A DNA stretch of 64,000 nucleotides from Malachius bipustulatus (taxonomy: Eukaryota > Arthropoda > Insecta > Coleoptera > Melyridae), in assembly GCA_910589415.1 (NCBI GenBank), contig OU342630.1, forward strand, positions 6,572,001 to 6,636,000, given 5' to 3'. The translations under genes were made by a program, and so were the position numbers. Below, in pieces: positions 8,248 through 21,059 of this stretch. How positions within the stretch are numbered: the stretch's first letter is position 1; the number at the start of each line of letters is the position of its first letter. The notes beneath the pieces are model-generated. The model searched no databases, was not told the origin of the DNA, and worked only from the letters and a program-made list of their open reading frames with translations.

Positions 8248-9109
8248 CATCAAAGGATGGAAATTCGTCTTGAGCAAATTTAATCTCAAAACGTTTGCGC
8301 GTATTGTTATCAAGTTTTTGTAACAACCAATTAAACAATGTAAAATCCCACATATTGAGATTCGGGCAATTCTGTAATGCGCTGATATTCTCATTAAATG
8401 TATTAATGAGATCTCGCAGAGACTGCACGGAATCGGAATTCGTACATCTTGGAGCGTTTACAATATTGTTCCAATAGTAAGTTGCCAAAACCCTTTCGTT
8501 TTGATAGCGATCAACTAGACTATTGTATGCGATTAAATAATTGTCTGCGGTGAGAGGAAGGTGTTTGACCAAATTTAATGGTTCCTTTGATAAGGTTGAA
8601 ATTAAATATTGGTACTTCTCAATTGATGATAAAATCTCGTTGTTATGTATGAGCGAGTTGAATAACTCAATAAATGATGACCAGCCTTTTAAATCCCCAT
8701 CGAAACTTGGTAGATTTAATTTAGGAAAACGAACCTGCGATCGTAAGCCTGAAGAGTTCAAAGATTCATTTGACTTGCGTTTGGAGCCACCATCATCACC
8801 TGAAGCCAATAATTTGGTTTCATTTGTATTAACCAAGTCTAAATAAGTAGACTTCAATAGAAAATATTTATTGTCAATTTCCAAAATGTTGCCGCTAAAC
8901 TGTTGCCAAATCTTAGAAGACTCATCTACGAGAGTATTTTTAATGATCATCTGAAACTCGTCGTATAATTCAAGCGCGGTTTCATAGGCGACAATAAATG
9001 TTGAAGTCGATTCTCCCGGCTTAACCTTTGATAGATCCAGAATTGATTGCAACCGAGTAGATGTCTGATTTGCGAATGCGAGTGCCTTTTCCAACGTATA
9101 ACTAGTCAT
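8248..9109 (-). pseudogene. gag: BEL/Pao gag, C-terminus cut by gypsy element
   Basis: Open from the ATG at 9109 for about 287 codons, then ended by a stop inside the gypsy LTR. The N-terminal coiled region is followed by the BEL/Pao Gag domain (DUF1759-type) starting KLNLPSFDGDLKGWSSF, with EKYQYLISTL and DRYQNERVLATYYW motifs. It lacks the C-terminal zinc region and pol. The missing half would be expected left of the window, beyond the gypsy element. The N-terminal frame itself is intact, so the BEL copy may have been young when interrupted. Confidence 0.85.
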
Positions 9110-10330
9110 TGTGAACTAATTAATTTAAAAAAGGATAAGAAATATCGAATTGAATATTAAATGCAACTGCAAATAATAAAATGCGTGGAAATTAGGAAAA
9201 CAAATCCCAAGTGGCAACAATGGACGAATGCGTTAAATAGGGTAGGTATCTGAAATAACAAAATCAGAATTTATAAATCCGTGGATAAATTCAAGATGAA
9301 TTCAAAGAAACCTCATAAAAATGAGATAAATGACGAACTGCGAGAAAGGAGCTTCTCTCAGTTGCAGGTGCGACCAAGGTCAACAGTAATTTACCACCCA
9401 ACTTGATGATGCGTTTCTATTAGAAATATGCGAACAACGTAAAATGCAACAAATAATGCGTGAATTGTAAAATGCGTAAATCAATAATTACGTTTATTGA
9501 AATAATGAAAAATCAAAATGCGTGTGTTATAGGTATTGCGACCTTAATAAAACTTGCCAATGCGTTTAATGAACTTTAAAATATTAAATAATTGCATCAC
9601 ATGCGTAAAAAAGTCATTAAATTGTAATTAACATAGGACGAATTCAAAAATGCTGCTACGAAGGACCAGATTTTATGTTGCGTGTAATTAAGAAAATGCG
9701 GTGAGTAAAATAATGGGTCTGATGACCAATGAATAATTTGATAAATTATGAAATGCGGAGAGTAAAGGAAAGTGTGTAAACTTACGTTTTGTTTGGCAAG
9801 TTGCTCTGCTTATCGAATTTCTTGAACTTCTCTTGATAGCTCAGTAGATGCACGTATTAAATATTATTGTCTTTGCGTTAACTGCGAATTTTCGGATATT
9901 ATAATGCGTAGGTATATACCTAATAACACTTGCGGAAACGCGGAAAGCCACGTAACAATGTAGACACTGCGTTGAGATGCGGACAAGTCAAACTATGCGT
10001 TGTCTACGGAAGACGAATTGCGAATGAATTCTGCGTTGATCCTGTCCTTCTTCCTGCTAAAAGACGAAAGGTCCTGCAACTGTCCTTGTTGAGGGTTGTT
10101 TAATCCAACTTTTCGGTTGTAGGTAGATGACCAGTAAAACACCATTAAAAAGCTTACACAAGGAAGGGCGCGGAAAGGACAGGATTAAAAAATGAAAGTA
10201 TAAAATGAGAAGCGGGACGCAACACCCCCTCTTGCAGGTACCTAACCTACCACGAATTAAAACGAAGCACTTCGGGAAGTCCGACTGTGTCGCCACCGAT
10301 CGGTGTTAAACGCAACCAATGAAGGGAATG
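9110..10330 (-). other. leader and probable 5' LTR of the BEL/Pao element
   Basis: Upstream (on the minus strand) of the BEL gag start. The first 700 bp are AT-rich with recurring ATGCG words. The outer part (about 10020-10330) is more mixed, as an LTR would be. I could not fix the LTR ends or a primer site. Confidence 0.4.
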
Positions 10331-13300
10331 TACAGTGTGCTCCAGAAATTACTTCCAGGGAAAATGAATAATTTTTTTTATTTATTTGAAAATGAATGTA
10401 ACGGTGACAAAAGAACCGTTACAACATTTGCATGTGATGAGCCACTCCGTCGGATAATTCGTATGATTAGCGTGGACGTATATGGTGTGATTTGAAAAAT
10501 CTGTCGACGCTGCTCGCCACGAGCAAATCCGCCGAATTTGGTCGTGGCGATCAAATCGGCAAGCAAATCGCTTCGTCTATTCCTAGCTAATGATGATCTA
10601 ACTTTCCGACCTTCACTGTCTGAACGTTGAGATACAAGTGAAAATGACCAGTGAGTGTAGACTTAATCACGATACACATATACACGGTATGCCGATAGAC
10701 GATGACGCGCAGGCTGCGTTCCGGTCTTGTGACGTCACGTGGATCAGATATTACACATGAGATTGCTCATATCTATTTTAATGTTGGAAATAAGTAAATA
10801 ATTTTTTGTACACTGAAATATACCGACCCCTAGCCCCTACAGAAATTTTTTTTTTATCATTTCCTTCTATTCGAAGTCCATGATAATACGAGTCGAGTGT
10901 TGAAATACATAAATACCTAAACAAGTGTAGACTTATAGGATCACTAGGAATACATTCGAGCGTAAATGATGGTGCGAGTCGGTGGATCAGATCTACACCA
11001 GCAAGGAATCTATATTATAGGTCTGACTGGTCGTCCGGGGATTCCCCTGATACGCGAGCTACCGACGACGGTAAAAGAAGCCTGTAGTCTGATAGTAACC
11101 GCTACAGATGGTATAGAATTCTTGTGTGAAGAAATGATTGCTGTATTAAAATATAGTAGGGAAAGAATTTACAACTAGATGGAAGCAGCTGTATCAGAAT
11201 AAACTTATTCCCGACATACGCAAAATGAAGAAAAGTGGGGATATAAGTTCCGGAAAAGGATCGAGTGAAGAGCGTCTGGAAGGCAAGGCGCAACGAGGGG
11301 ACTCACTTGGTATTAGGCGGTAAATTGAGCTAGACGTGGTCTATTTTTAGTTCCTGAAATATTATCGAATAAGTATAAGCGAGTACAATAAGAAGATACA
11401 ATAATTAAATGAAAGTATCCAAAACTTGTGTCATATCAAAATACGGTAATTTTTCGGGTCATTATATCTAGAGTCAGTGGCGAAAGTTATGATAAGTCTC
11501 CATGTTGATGTGGGAAGAATTTGAAGAAAGTCTGTAATATAAAAGCCAAACTACGTATCTGCGGTGAACGACGCTGGATATATACAAGGTCAGATCTTTT
11601 CAATTAAAGTGAGAACTTTATTTTCCAACTCCAGTCCAAATTGGAAAATGAATCAAACTAATTAATTTCTTGAAAGGATTGTAGTATTCAAAATTTGAAT
11701 ATTAAATACTAATACAATTACTAATAAATAGAATTTTCCTAAAATAGCAAACAGGAAATAAATGACAGTTGGAAGAAAAGTTACCACAAAATTATTATTT
11801 GCTCTGTGAATAATTTGAATTGTTGATTTTATTTTATGACTATAAAAGGTATGATCTTAAATGTTGTGTGGATTTATGGATGGGAAAGGTGATCTATTAT
11901 GACTAAGTATAATTGTATAAATAATTATGCAATTAGAAATTATTACTACAAAATTATATTCTGAAGGAGAGAGGCTTGCAAACAAATACATTGACTAAAC
12001 TTATTACTCATTGGTGCTGCATAAAATTGTTACATATAAAATTTTAGTAAAAACTCTGTCTATTGAAAAGACAAACTTAATTAAAATTCTTTTGATTATC
12101 AAATAACAATTAAATGACTAATAAAGTGTCTGATTTGAAATTTGTCTACATGACATTTAAGTATGCATTAAAATGAAATAAGCTTTAAGCTTTTATGAAT
12201 AAACATAATGATAATAGAATGCACATGGGTACAGGGTGGGGCCTGTATGCTATGCCTGCATCTCTATCTTTACAAAATAATTATAACGACCTAGTTTTCC
12301 CAAGGTAAAAGTCAAATATGTGATTTTTCTCTCATAGAAATCACGACTGGGAGTTTGGCTTAATTGATCAGCAATCATCATCACAAAAGACAAAACTCCT
12401 ATGAACGTATGTGTCTTTGTATATGACGCCAGGGGCTTTTCGCAAAGCAATTTGTGAAGAGCGTGTGTATAAAAAGCCAATGATTGGAAAACCATAAACT
12501 ATAAATTAGAAATAGTTAGTTAAGATAAGAATAGGTAGGTGAAGTGTGACTGTGTGGCAATGAATGTAAAACACCTGTCCATATATGAAAAATATACGTT
12601 CTCGAAATGTTAGAAAATTATATTAATGGGTTATTTTTGGTCATCTGCATTTTTTGAAGGTTGTACAGTCAGATTTGTCCAACAAAGAGCCTCTGATTGA
12701 CTTGAATAGTTTGTCGCAAATGCCGTAAGCATTATGCAGGAAACCTAGTGACTGGGTGAAAGGCCTTATTTCTTGAAATAGGTAAAATAAAAGACCCTCA
12801 AAACAACAATTATTAAACAAATGTTTTACCAAATTATTTAATCTTTAACTTCAAAGAAAACACAGGATGTTCGATAATACAACGTAAAATACGTCGAAGA
12901 TGTTTTATCATGGATTGATACCTACCAGCAGACACCATAGAGACGTTCGCCTCAGGGTACAATGACGTCATTACTCATGTCAACTTTCTCAGTCTCAAAT
13001 GAGCTTTAAGCATCAAACAACTTCTATTATAATTCCTAATGCAGATCTAATACAGATCTACGAATTCTAAGTCCAAAAGTATGATCAGTGAAATAAATTG
13101 CTTTCCTTGAACTTCTAAAATACTTCCAAAACATTCTGAACTGTTATGTCAACAATAGGAAGAGTCGCTCTTGACTTGCCACTTCCAATATGACAATTTC
13201 TACTTTTCTACTCTCAGAGAAATTATGGCAAATATTATAATTCCCGACCTTGTCATTTTTGCTAACTGACGGTTCATGGGGCTCTGTTCTGAAAGACTTT

Positions 13301-13660
13301 TTCTACGGATCGTAGCCGTTACATTGAGCATTAGCCCTAGACGCTTTTGCTTTTTGATTAGCTCGGGTCCGCTTAGACTAGCTCTACGGCTTTCTAGGCG
13401 TGTAGCAGGGTCTTGACTCTCTGAAGAAAAACAATATCGGTGGCAGGACTGAGCACCGTGGAGCAGGCAGGTTTCAGAAAGGCAACGTCATAAACTCAGT
13501 TATCACTAAAGTCTTCTAGTAAGAAAGTAACATGCTATGAAGTGCGTAGAAACTTTTTAGCGTGCTCTCGTCTTTCCGTTGTTGGACTCTAGGCTCCTTC
13601 AGCGTGTGGAATACTAGTCTTTCTTCCGAGTAACCTATATCCTAGTGTTTTCCTAGATTA
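10331..13660. other. AT-rich intergenic DNA with a dispersed repeat
   Basis: No supported gene. About 10665-10812 recurs inverted at 29506-29650 (shared CACATATACACGGTATGCCG and GTGACGTCACGTGGATCAG-like cores), marking a dispersed repeat. A 70-codon frame at 10966-11178 has no recognisable motif and is not called. Confidence 0.6.
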
Positions 13661-13689
13661 AATCGTCATCAAGCTCCAACATAATTTAG

Positions 13690-13925
13690 GTATTCCGCCG
13701 GCGAGCGAAGTGTTACTGTGCCTTCGTGGGGGAGTAACAATATAAAAAAAAAACAAACAACTAATAAATAATAAATTGTTATACAAATAAATAAAATACC
13801 GCCGGCGAGCGAAGGTCTGGTTTGCTGTGCCCTCGTGGGGAGCAAAAATATAATAAAAAAAATGTAATAAATAATATTCCGTTGACGAACGATGCCGCAA
13901 AGCGATGCCGCTGACGAGCGAAGTT
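13690..13925 (+). repeat. short dispersed GCCGGCGAGCGAAG repeats
   Basis: CCGCCGGCGAGCGAAG occurs at about 13696 and 13799. A decayed form (CCGCTGACGAGCGAAG) lies near 13907, and related GCCGG(C/T)GAGCGTAT words occur near 14564 and 14602. They are GC-rich islands in AT-rich DNA, the first two each followed by a CCTTCGTGGGG or CCCTCGTGGGG word. Confidence 0.65.
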
Positions 13926-14099
13926 ATACAAATTGTTCGAATTGATTGAATTGGTCAAATTTTGGGAATTACGCCGTTGTGCGTATTTATAACTTGGTAA
14001 ATAAAACAGTAACCCATTAATATATCAAAAGAGAGAAGGGAAAACTCGGCGTTGACAAATGTAACAAGTCAAAAGAATCAAAAACACAAATTATATTTA

Positions 14100-14480
14100 A
14101 GGCAGTCTCAAAATTTATCCAAAGGTGACACAAGCCTAAAATGGCAACATATTATAAATAATAATAAAACTTGTCCAAAGGTGACACAAGCCTAAAATGG
14201 CAATATATTATAAATAATAATAAAACTTGTCCAAAGGTGACACAAGCCTAAAATGGCAATATATTATAAATAATAATAAAACTTGTCCAAAGGTGACACA
14301 AGCCTAAAATGGCAATATATTATAAATAATAATAAAACTTGTCCAAAGGTGACACAAGTCAAAATGGCAACATATTATAAACAAACACTAAATTTGTCCA
14401 AAGGTGACATCAGTAAAAAACTGGCATAAACAAAAATTAAACAAGTCCAAAGGTGACAAAAGCTAAGCAGACCAACATTA
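14100..14480 (+). repeat. 56-bp tandem repeat array
   Basis: About five units of exactly 56 bp (unit begins CTTGTCCAAAGGTGACACAA), with copies starting near 14170, 14226, 14282 and 14338. Decayed copies lie on both sides. Not coding. Confidence 0.92.
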
Positions 14481-15027
14481 GCCTAAACTGGCAATATCTT
14501 ATGAGCTAATAAAAGCTAAGTCAAAATTGTCAACCCATATATAAATAACTTATTGACCAAATAACGCCGGTGAGCGTATAATTATGACATTGACCTATAA
14601 ACGCCGGCGAGCGTATTGTAACAAGTTATTAAATTTGACCAAACTGGCAACACCTATTATGTCAGGAAATCTGACAAATTATAATAAAACAATCAAATGA
14701 AATAAATTAATGAATTCAACCAAAATAAACGAGATTAGCCTAAAAGTGTGAAAATGAATATGATTAAATACTAAATTAATTAGAAAGCCATTTATTAAGA
14801 AATGAGCCATAAAGTTTATTAAATCAGTAACAATCAAATCTTATAATGCAGTCATCAACATAAATGTTCATGAATCACATAAGCAAGCTAATCTATTTCA
14901 GAATGTGTACAACAAAAAAATGAAACTTTTATAAATTTCTAAACAACCAGAAATAGACAAAGTATTTTAAATTGAGAGTTTCAAAGTAACAATTTGAAAG
15001 CCGAAAATTGTTGTTTTTTTAATTAAG

Positions 15028-15362
15028 TGTATAATAGAAAGAACAAACGACTTACCTGAAGGATGTTCGTTCTTTATTATACGAGATGAGTCTTTTCCAA
15101 ATATGAACACATTAGTATAACACATTTCCGGTGTGTCCGGGACTTCACAGTTGAAAGTAGATACTTGAATTATAAACAAATCCGCTCACGGCTTCTCCGA
15201 CACATACTGCCTCAGAACACGGCTTGTGTCCGCGTAATTGTTAATCACTAAAGGGGGAAACACCGGGACGGGAGGGTTCGAAGTATTTGGAAAAGACTCA
15301 TCTCGTATAATAAAGAACGAACATCCTTTAGGTAAGTCGTTTGTTCTTTCTATTATACATCG
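15028..15362. repeat. foldback (MITE-like) repeat
   Basis: About 75 bp at the left (from GTATAATAGAAAGAAC) is inverted at the right end (to GTTCTTTCTATTATAC). The central part includes 129 bp that recurs inverted at 20918-21046. Confidence 0.8.
15092..15220 (-). repeat. 129-bp inverted copy of 20918-21046
   Basis: Reads as the exact reverse complement of 20918-21046. On the minus strand it encodes the peptide CEVPDTPEMCYTNVFIFGKD, as does the other copy. It could be a duplicated exon or long terminal repeats of a 6-kb element. Confidence 0.75.
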
Positions 15363-15399
15363 ATCTCGTCTTTTCCAAATATGAACACATCAGTATTTG

Positions 15400-16642
15400 T
15401 TTAAAGAGCGGGTGATTAACAATCCGAAGAGATTAAGAACATTATTAAGAACAATTGAATAGGTATATTACCTATGAGTAGCATAAAGAATCGATAAACA
15501 ATCGATAAGAGAAAACCAATATAAGTAACTAGAATTTTGATAATTGAGAATGAGTGACATAAGAAAGTAGGAACGTAATACTCGTAGAAACGGAAATAAC
15601 CGAATAGTCATAGACTACTAGGGCCAGTAGGTACAGGTGATTATTTCCGAGGAAAAAAAGGGCACTGGCAATGCTTGGAACTGGTTTGGAAATTGGGCCT
15701 GTTACTACAGGACCTAGCCATGGTGGTTCTTCGCAGACCAACAAACAGGCTTCGGGATGTCATTGAGGACAACGCCAGCACGGCTTGCCGGTGAAGTCGC
15801 TGCATGGTAGCTATGGCTTTTGAAAAGTTCGCCACCAATGCCATTTAAACCAGCGACTGAACGTTAAGTGTCAAGGCCACGCAGAATTTATTTATTTATT
15901 TTTTCTTCCTGATACTAATTGCGTTCCAGCAGCAGTTTTCCTGATGTCTGAATGAGGTCCATCCACTCTGTGAACCCCAGTTGCAGTTGGTGTGAGTTGA
16001 CTTAAGCGAAGTGTAATTCCTCCAAGCGAAGTGGCATTCCTCCGGTGTCAGACGTCCAACCTGGTGCTAGGCTCGGATGTGAGTTATAATACGAGCGAGG
16101 GAATTCATACAATGGGGGGAATTCTGCGGCGTGAAGGGGGCATTATGAAATGCGTTGTAGTGAGATGCTATTATGTGGACGGCGTTCTCTTGGCAGGATG
16201 AATGCCGTAGATAGTCCCAGAGTACCCCGAGCACTGTTCCAAGGTGTTTTTGCCGAGAGACACTAACATAACCGGGATGGCCGTTTGTGGGCACCTCTTT
16301 CCGTAGAAAGGGAAGAGGCGACTAAGAGGGGAAATTTCCCACAGAGTGGATGACTTTCCAGGGAAGGAGACAAGAGCAGATTTTCCCGGAAAGTGAATAA
16401 CCACTTACTGATAGCTAGGGGTACAATGGTTGGCAAGGCCAAGTAGGGACAATTCCCCTGTAAGAATTTTCAAGGATAAGCCTATGCTTGCAGTCAGACT
16501 ACTGCAAATAAATCGACTTCTGGTTTCTTATGTGGTTGAAAGCGGACGCGTAGGGGATATTCAGTTCCACCTTCAAACATCTGGATTCCCGGTTTGCGTT
16601 CATGCGTTCATGCTGTTGGTGGAGCTGATGTAAGAGGCTGTC
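15400..16642. other. no gene seen
   Basis: Mixed-composition DNA with only short overlapping frames; none shows a domain. Confidence 0.5.
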
Positions 16643-16650
16643 AACATAAG

Positions 16651-17375
16651 CAGTGGCGGCTGGTACTAAAGGGCACAAGGGCACGTGCCCACCCCAACCA
16701 TCAAGATAAACACAGAAAGAAATTCGCATGTAAATGAGTGAATCATTTTATTTCATTATTTTTATGTATTTTTCTATTTTTATGACGATGTTATCAAAGT
16801 TTCCTTCCGTGCCATAGCGCTACGACGGCACATACCTACATGACTCAAAACTATGTTCCGGCTTCCGGCCCGTGCTGAGACCTGAACGCGAGAGTGCGGA
16901 CGTCGGACGGACGAGACGCGTTTAAAACTGCCCCATTTCAAGAACAGTATCGAGTATCCTGTTATTGGATCGTCTGTTATAATATTACTGGAAATGTGGA
17001 ATAGCGCTGAGATGATACCGTGATTTGGGGCACAAAAATCACAGTCTCTATCCTCCCTCCAGTTAACAATTCCAGTTGCAGCAGCAGGCACACGCGCACA
17101 AGTGGTAAAAGCGTGCCACTTTGTTTGACTGCGTGAGAAGTTTGAAAAGTGCCGTTTATCGTTTATTATTATTATTTATTATTAATCAATGAATAATGAT
17201 GGAAGTTAACTGTGTGCAAAATCTTTTAAAAAACCCGCTATCTTTTGAGGAAAAACTTTTTAATTAAGAAGAAAGGCGTCTTTTCCAGCATGAAAAATAG
17301 GAGAATGGATTTTATGTACAAAAATTAGGTGTTTTTTTGTGCCCACCCTCTTTTATAACTCACGAGCCGCCACTG
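16651..17375. mobile_element. non-autonomous hAT-type transposon
   Basis: 725 bp with terminal inverted repeats starting CAGTGGCGGCT and ending AGCCGCCACTG. It is flanked by a perfect 8-bp target duplication AACATAAG (16643-16650 and 17376-17383). An 8-bp duplication and CAG-type ends are hAT features. A GTGCCCACC word is inverted near both ends. It has no transposase. Confidence 0.9.
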
Positions 17376-17383
17376 AACATAAG

Positions 17384-18600
17384 TTGATTCCGTAGTACTG
17401 AAAGTCTCTGATAAGGTGAGATTTTTTTTTCTCACTCCACCCATTTTGTTGATGTATGAAATGGCTAGTAGCAATAAGCCGTAAAGAATGTTAGAATTTG
17501 TAGAGAGCATTTCAGTGACTAAACGACTGCCTGTTCCAGGTAAGTTATTATGTGAGTTGTTTGGTAGCCCTATAAAACTATACACTTTTGTAGGAGACTA
17601 GCTCGTTCCTAGGATAATAAGAAACCCCAGAAAGTCTACCGCAAACGGGGCATCCTGTATACATTGGAATTCCTTTGATTAATAATTATCAATAAAATCA
17701 TAAGTGATTGACGCAACCGATGTCGAGAGAACATAACTGACCTAGAGCCGGTTTCCCAAGTGAAATATAATGCCCGGTGCAGAGACCGAAGTGTACGGCA
17801 TGTGTATAAGTATGCTGCGTTTTGAAACTCGAAATTCGAGTATTTCCTGGATGACACGATTGTAATAAGCGTCCATGAGATCTATTAGTGTATTTCCGTT
17901 AGGAACAATCAAAAGGAGGCAAATGTTTTATAGGTTTCTAGATTACAATGAGGCGATGCTCTTAGAAACTGGTTCTTAATTAGGCTTAATATGGCGAGAA
18001 AAAATTCCCTTCGAGTTTGTTGATTTATTTATTTATTTTTTACGTGAGCTAAACTGAGTAGTGAATGGGATTCGTTTTTCAGTATTATTATTCTTGTATT
18101 ATTCTGTCGCCACAAGTATAACAGTATTATTATTCTTGTATTATTCTGTCGCCCCCCCCCCCCCCCTTTGATAAGGCAATGGAGCCCTGGCAGGGGGTGT
18201 TGAGAGTTTTAGGTCGACGTCGGCGGAGGGGAATGTTTGGCGGTGGATTGACACCATGTTGATGGTGTCGGCGAAAATTCTGCCGATGTCCATGGGGAGG
18301 AGCAAACGGCGAGAACTTTAACGGAAGGACCATGCCGAAGAAAGTGGTCCGCCAGGTGAGCCGTCGCATTGATGGCAACACTTATGCCCGGTTGCACGAA
18401 CCTCGATTTTAAAACGCCCTGTATTATCAGAATATTGGTCTGATGGGGCTGGAACCAAACTCTACTCCCTTGTAGAAGAGTTAAACAAAAAGTAAAATAT
18501 CCTTGAATATATTCACCAGAGTTCCAACATTTGAAAGTTAAAATCGGCAAAATGCAAATTTAAAATTAAATTTAAAATGCAAATAATTATGCATGCCAGG
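17384..18600. other. no gene; homopolymer and small duplication
   Basis: AT-rich. About 33 bp around 18090 is directly repeated near 18121, followed by a long poly-C run (about 18151-18167). No supported coding sequence. Confidence 0.55.
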
Positions 18601-20720
18601 AAGGAATCTAGGTTGCGTGCGTGGAAAGCACCGAGAGATCTAGCCAAAACTTGGCTCAGGTGGTTGAAGTGCAAAAAATGGTTAAAACTTGTATCACTTT
18701 GCATAAAGACGGCTGGCTAAAACTCATGTCATGCCGGGAAGGAATAGGTTACGTGCAAGGGAAGCAAGGGAATAGCACCAAGACATCTGGCCAAAACGTG
18801 GCCCAGGAAAAATGTTAAAGTGCAAAAAATAGTTAAAACTTGTGCCACTTTGCACAAAGACGGCTGGCTAAAACTAAAGCCTATTTGTATTTGTATTGTA
18901 TTTTTGAGGGTGATTAAGTTACTGCAACCTAAAAGATCTATTGTATCCCCTCTACTTTGCTTCGCCTGGTGTGGAATTCCTTTAGTGAAGCACCCTCTCC
19001 AAGTCCGTTTCCTTGAGAAACTTCAGGATTTTGAGAGGATCAAGGTCGGGTAAGTTCCCTGCCTCTAGCTGGTGAACTAAAGCCTAAAACTTAGACCACT
19101 TGCATAGAGATGGCTGGCAAAAACTTATGTCATGCCGGGTTACGTGCAAGGGAATAGCACCAAGACATCTGGCCAAAACTTGGCCCAGGAAGAAATGTTA
19201 AAGTGCAAAAAAGGGTTAAAACGTGTACCATTTTGCACAAAGACGACTGGCCAAAACTAAGGGCTAAAACTTATACCACTTGCACAGAGACGGCTGGCAA
19301 AAACTATGTCATGCCGGGAAGGAATAAGTTATGTGCAAGGAATAGCGACAGCTGGCCAAAACTTGGCCCAGAAAGAAATTGTTGAAGTGCAAAAAATGGT
19401 TATAACTTGTACCACTTGCGCAGAGACGGCTGGTTAAAACTTATGCCACGCCAGAAAGGAATAGTTAACAGACAAGGAATTGCCTCGAGACAGCTGGCTA
19501 AAACTTATGCCAGGAAAAATGGCAAAACTTGCACCAAAGCGCCTGGCGGAAACTTATGCCAAGACGGAAAAAGGGTAAAACTTGCACGACAGGCTGAGTG
19601 CAAGTACGTACCTGAAAGATCAGGAACCGATGTAGAACGGTCGTCAGCCGATAGGTGGTGTTTTTCCAGGTGGCACAGTTTCCGTTTGAGGCGTTCTAGT
19701 CTGGTCCGCTCCATGCTCGGTGGAAAGACTTATATCACTTGCAGGCTGGCTAAAACTTATGCCAGGAAAGAAGAATCCACGAGACATCTGACTGAAACTT
19801 ATGCCAGGAAGAAAGGTGGAAGTGCAGCAAAATGGTTAAAACTTACACCACTATGCACCGATGCCTGGCGGAAACTTTACCACTAAGCTCCGGTGCCTGG
19901 CTGAAACTTCTGCCAGGATCAGTTCAAGACATCTGGCTGAAATTTACGCCAGTGTGTGGAAGTGCAACAAAAAAGGTTAAAACTTACCACTATGCACCAA
20001 GGCGGCTGGCTAAAACTGATGCCAGGAACGAAGAATCCACGTGGCATCTGGCTGAAACTTATGCCAGGAAGGAAACGGTAGAGGTGCAACAAAATGGTTA
20101 AAACTTATACCACTATGCACCGCTGTCTGGCTGATACTTCCTCCAGGATGAGTTCGAGACATCTGGCTGAAACTTATGCCAGGGTGTGGAAGTGCACCAA
20201 AATGGTTAAAACTTGTACCACTATGCACCGATGCGTCTGGCTGAAACTTATGCCAGGAAGGAAGAATCCACGTCACAGCTGGCTGAAACTTATGCCAGGA
20301 AGAAAGAATGGAGGTGCAACAAAAATGGTTAAAACTTGTACCACTATGCACCGAGGCTGAAACTTATGCCAGGAAGGAAGAATCCACGTCACAGCTGGCT
20401 GAAACTTATGCCAGGAAGAAAGAGTGGAGGTGCAACAAAAATGGTTAAAACTTGTACCACTATATGCACCGAGGCTGAAACTTATGCCAGGAAGGAAGAA
20501 TCCACGTCACAGCTGGCTGAAACTTATGCCAGGAAGAAAGAGTGGAGGTGCAACAAAAATGGTTAAAACTTGTACCACTATATGCACCGAGGCTGAAACT
20601 TATGCCAGGAAGGAAGAATCCACGTCACAGCTGGCTGAAACTTATGCCAGGAAGAAAGAGTGGAGGTGCAACAAAAATGGTTAAAACTTGTACCACTATG
20701 CACCGAGGCTGAAAAACTTA
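18600..20720 (+). repeat. 2-kb satellite of roughly 60/118-bp units
   Basis: Built from words such as GGCTGAAACTTATGCCAGGA and ATGGTTAAAACTTGTACCAC. The most regular copies begin at 20353, 20471 and 20589 (period 118 bp, each made of two related halves). Older copies to the left are diverged. The many overlapping frames are by-products of the repeat. Confidence 0.9.
18883..19074 (-). mobile_element. 5'-truncated non-LTR element fragment
   Basis: 192 bp matching, in reverse, the 3' end of the non-LTR element at 63430-63620. It is flanked by an 11-bp target duplication AACTAAAGCCT (18872-18882 and 19075-19085). It is a dead-on-arrival copy inserted in the satellite. Confidence 0.88.
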
Positions 20721-20993
20721 TGCCAGGAAGAGTTCGAGTGGTATCTGAATGGTCAGACTCCGATGTGGAACTATATCGTCAGCGGAGAGAAGGTCTTTTT
20801 CCATGGGGCACAATTTCCATGGTCTCGCACACACTATTACGTCGTATTGCCGGAATACGTATTTACGGCGGGATTACGCACTGGCGGGAGCACGACCGTC
20901 GCGGACTACACAAGAAAGTGTTCTGAGGCAGTATGTGTCGGAGAAGCCGTGAGCGGATTTGTTTATAATTCAAGTATCTACTTTCAACTGTGA
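20688..20993 (+). CDS. unrecognised exon-like ORF at satellite edge
   Basis: From about 20725 the satellite ends and the frame becomes protein-like (EFEWYLNGQTPMWNYIV..., several Trp, Tyr and Cys, YYVVLPEYVFTAG). It stops at 20993. In a shifted frame just after, the sequence gives NCEVPDTPEMCYTNVFIFGKD, which also exists in inverted copy at 15.1 kb. It may be an exon of a secreted or transposon protein; I recognise no family. The start in the satellite is unlikely to be real. Confidence 0.35.
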   Translation: MYHYAPRLKNLCQEEFEWYLNGQTPMWNYIVSGEKVFFHGAQFPWSRTHYYVVLPEYVFTAGLRTGGSTTVADYTRKCSEAVCVGEAVSGFVYNSSIYFQL

Positions 20994-21046
20994 AGTCCCG
21001 GACACACCGGAAATGTGTTATACTAATGTGTTCATATTTGGAAAAG
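20918..21046 (+). repeat. 129-bp inverted copy of 15092-15220
   Basis: Exact reverse complement of the left copy by eye. It is followed by GACGAGATCGATGTATAAT, whose inverse also occurs at about 15360-15376. Confidence 0.75.
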
Positions 21047-21059
21047 ACGAGATCGATGT

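Noticed and set aside
10966..11178. 70-codon ORF as a gene
   Set aside because: Short, no motif, no neighbours or splice signals that support it.
14100..14480. Possible CRISPR array
   Set aside because: The 56-bp units are head-to-tail with no variable spacers, and the context is eukaryotic.
15529..16729. Several 60-77-codon frames on both strands
   Set aside because: No conserved motif and inconsistent frames; treated as chance.
19203..20684. Overlapping ORFs of 60-160 codons in the satellite
   Set aside because: The same peptide appears in several frames because the DNA repeats; the composition is not protein-like.
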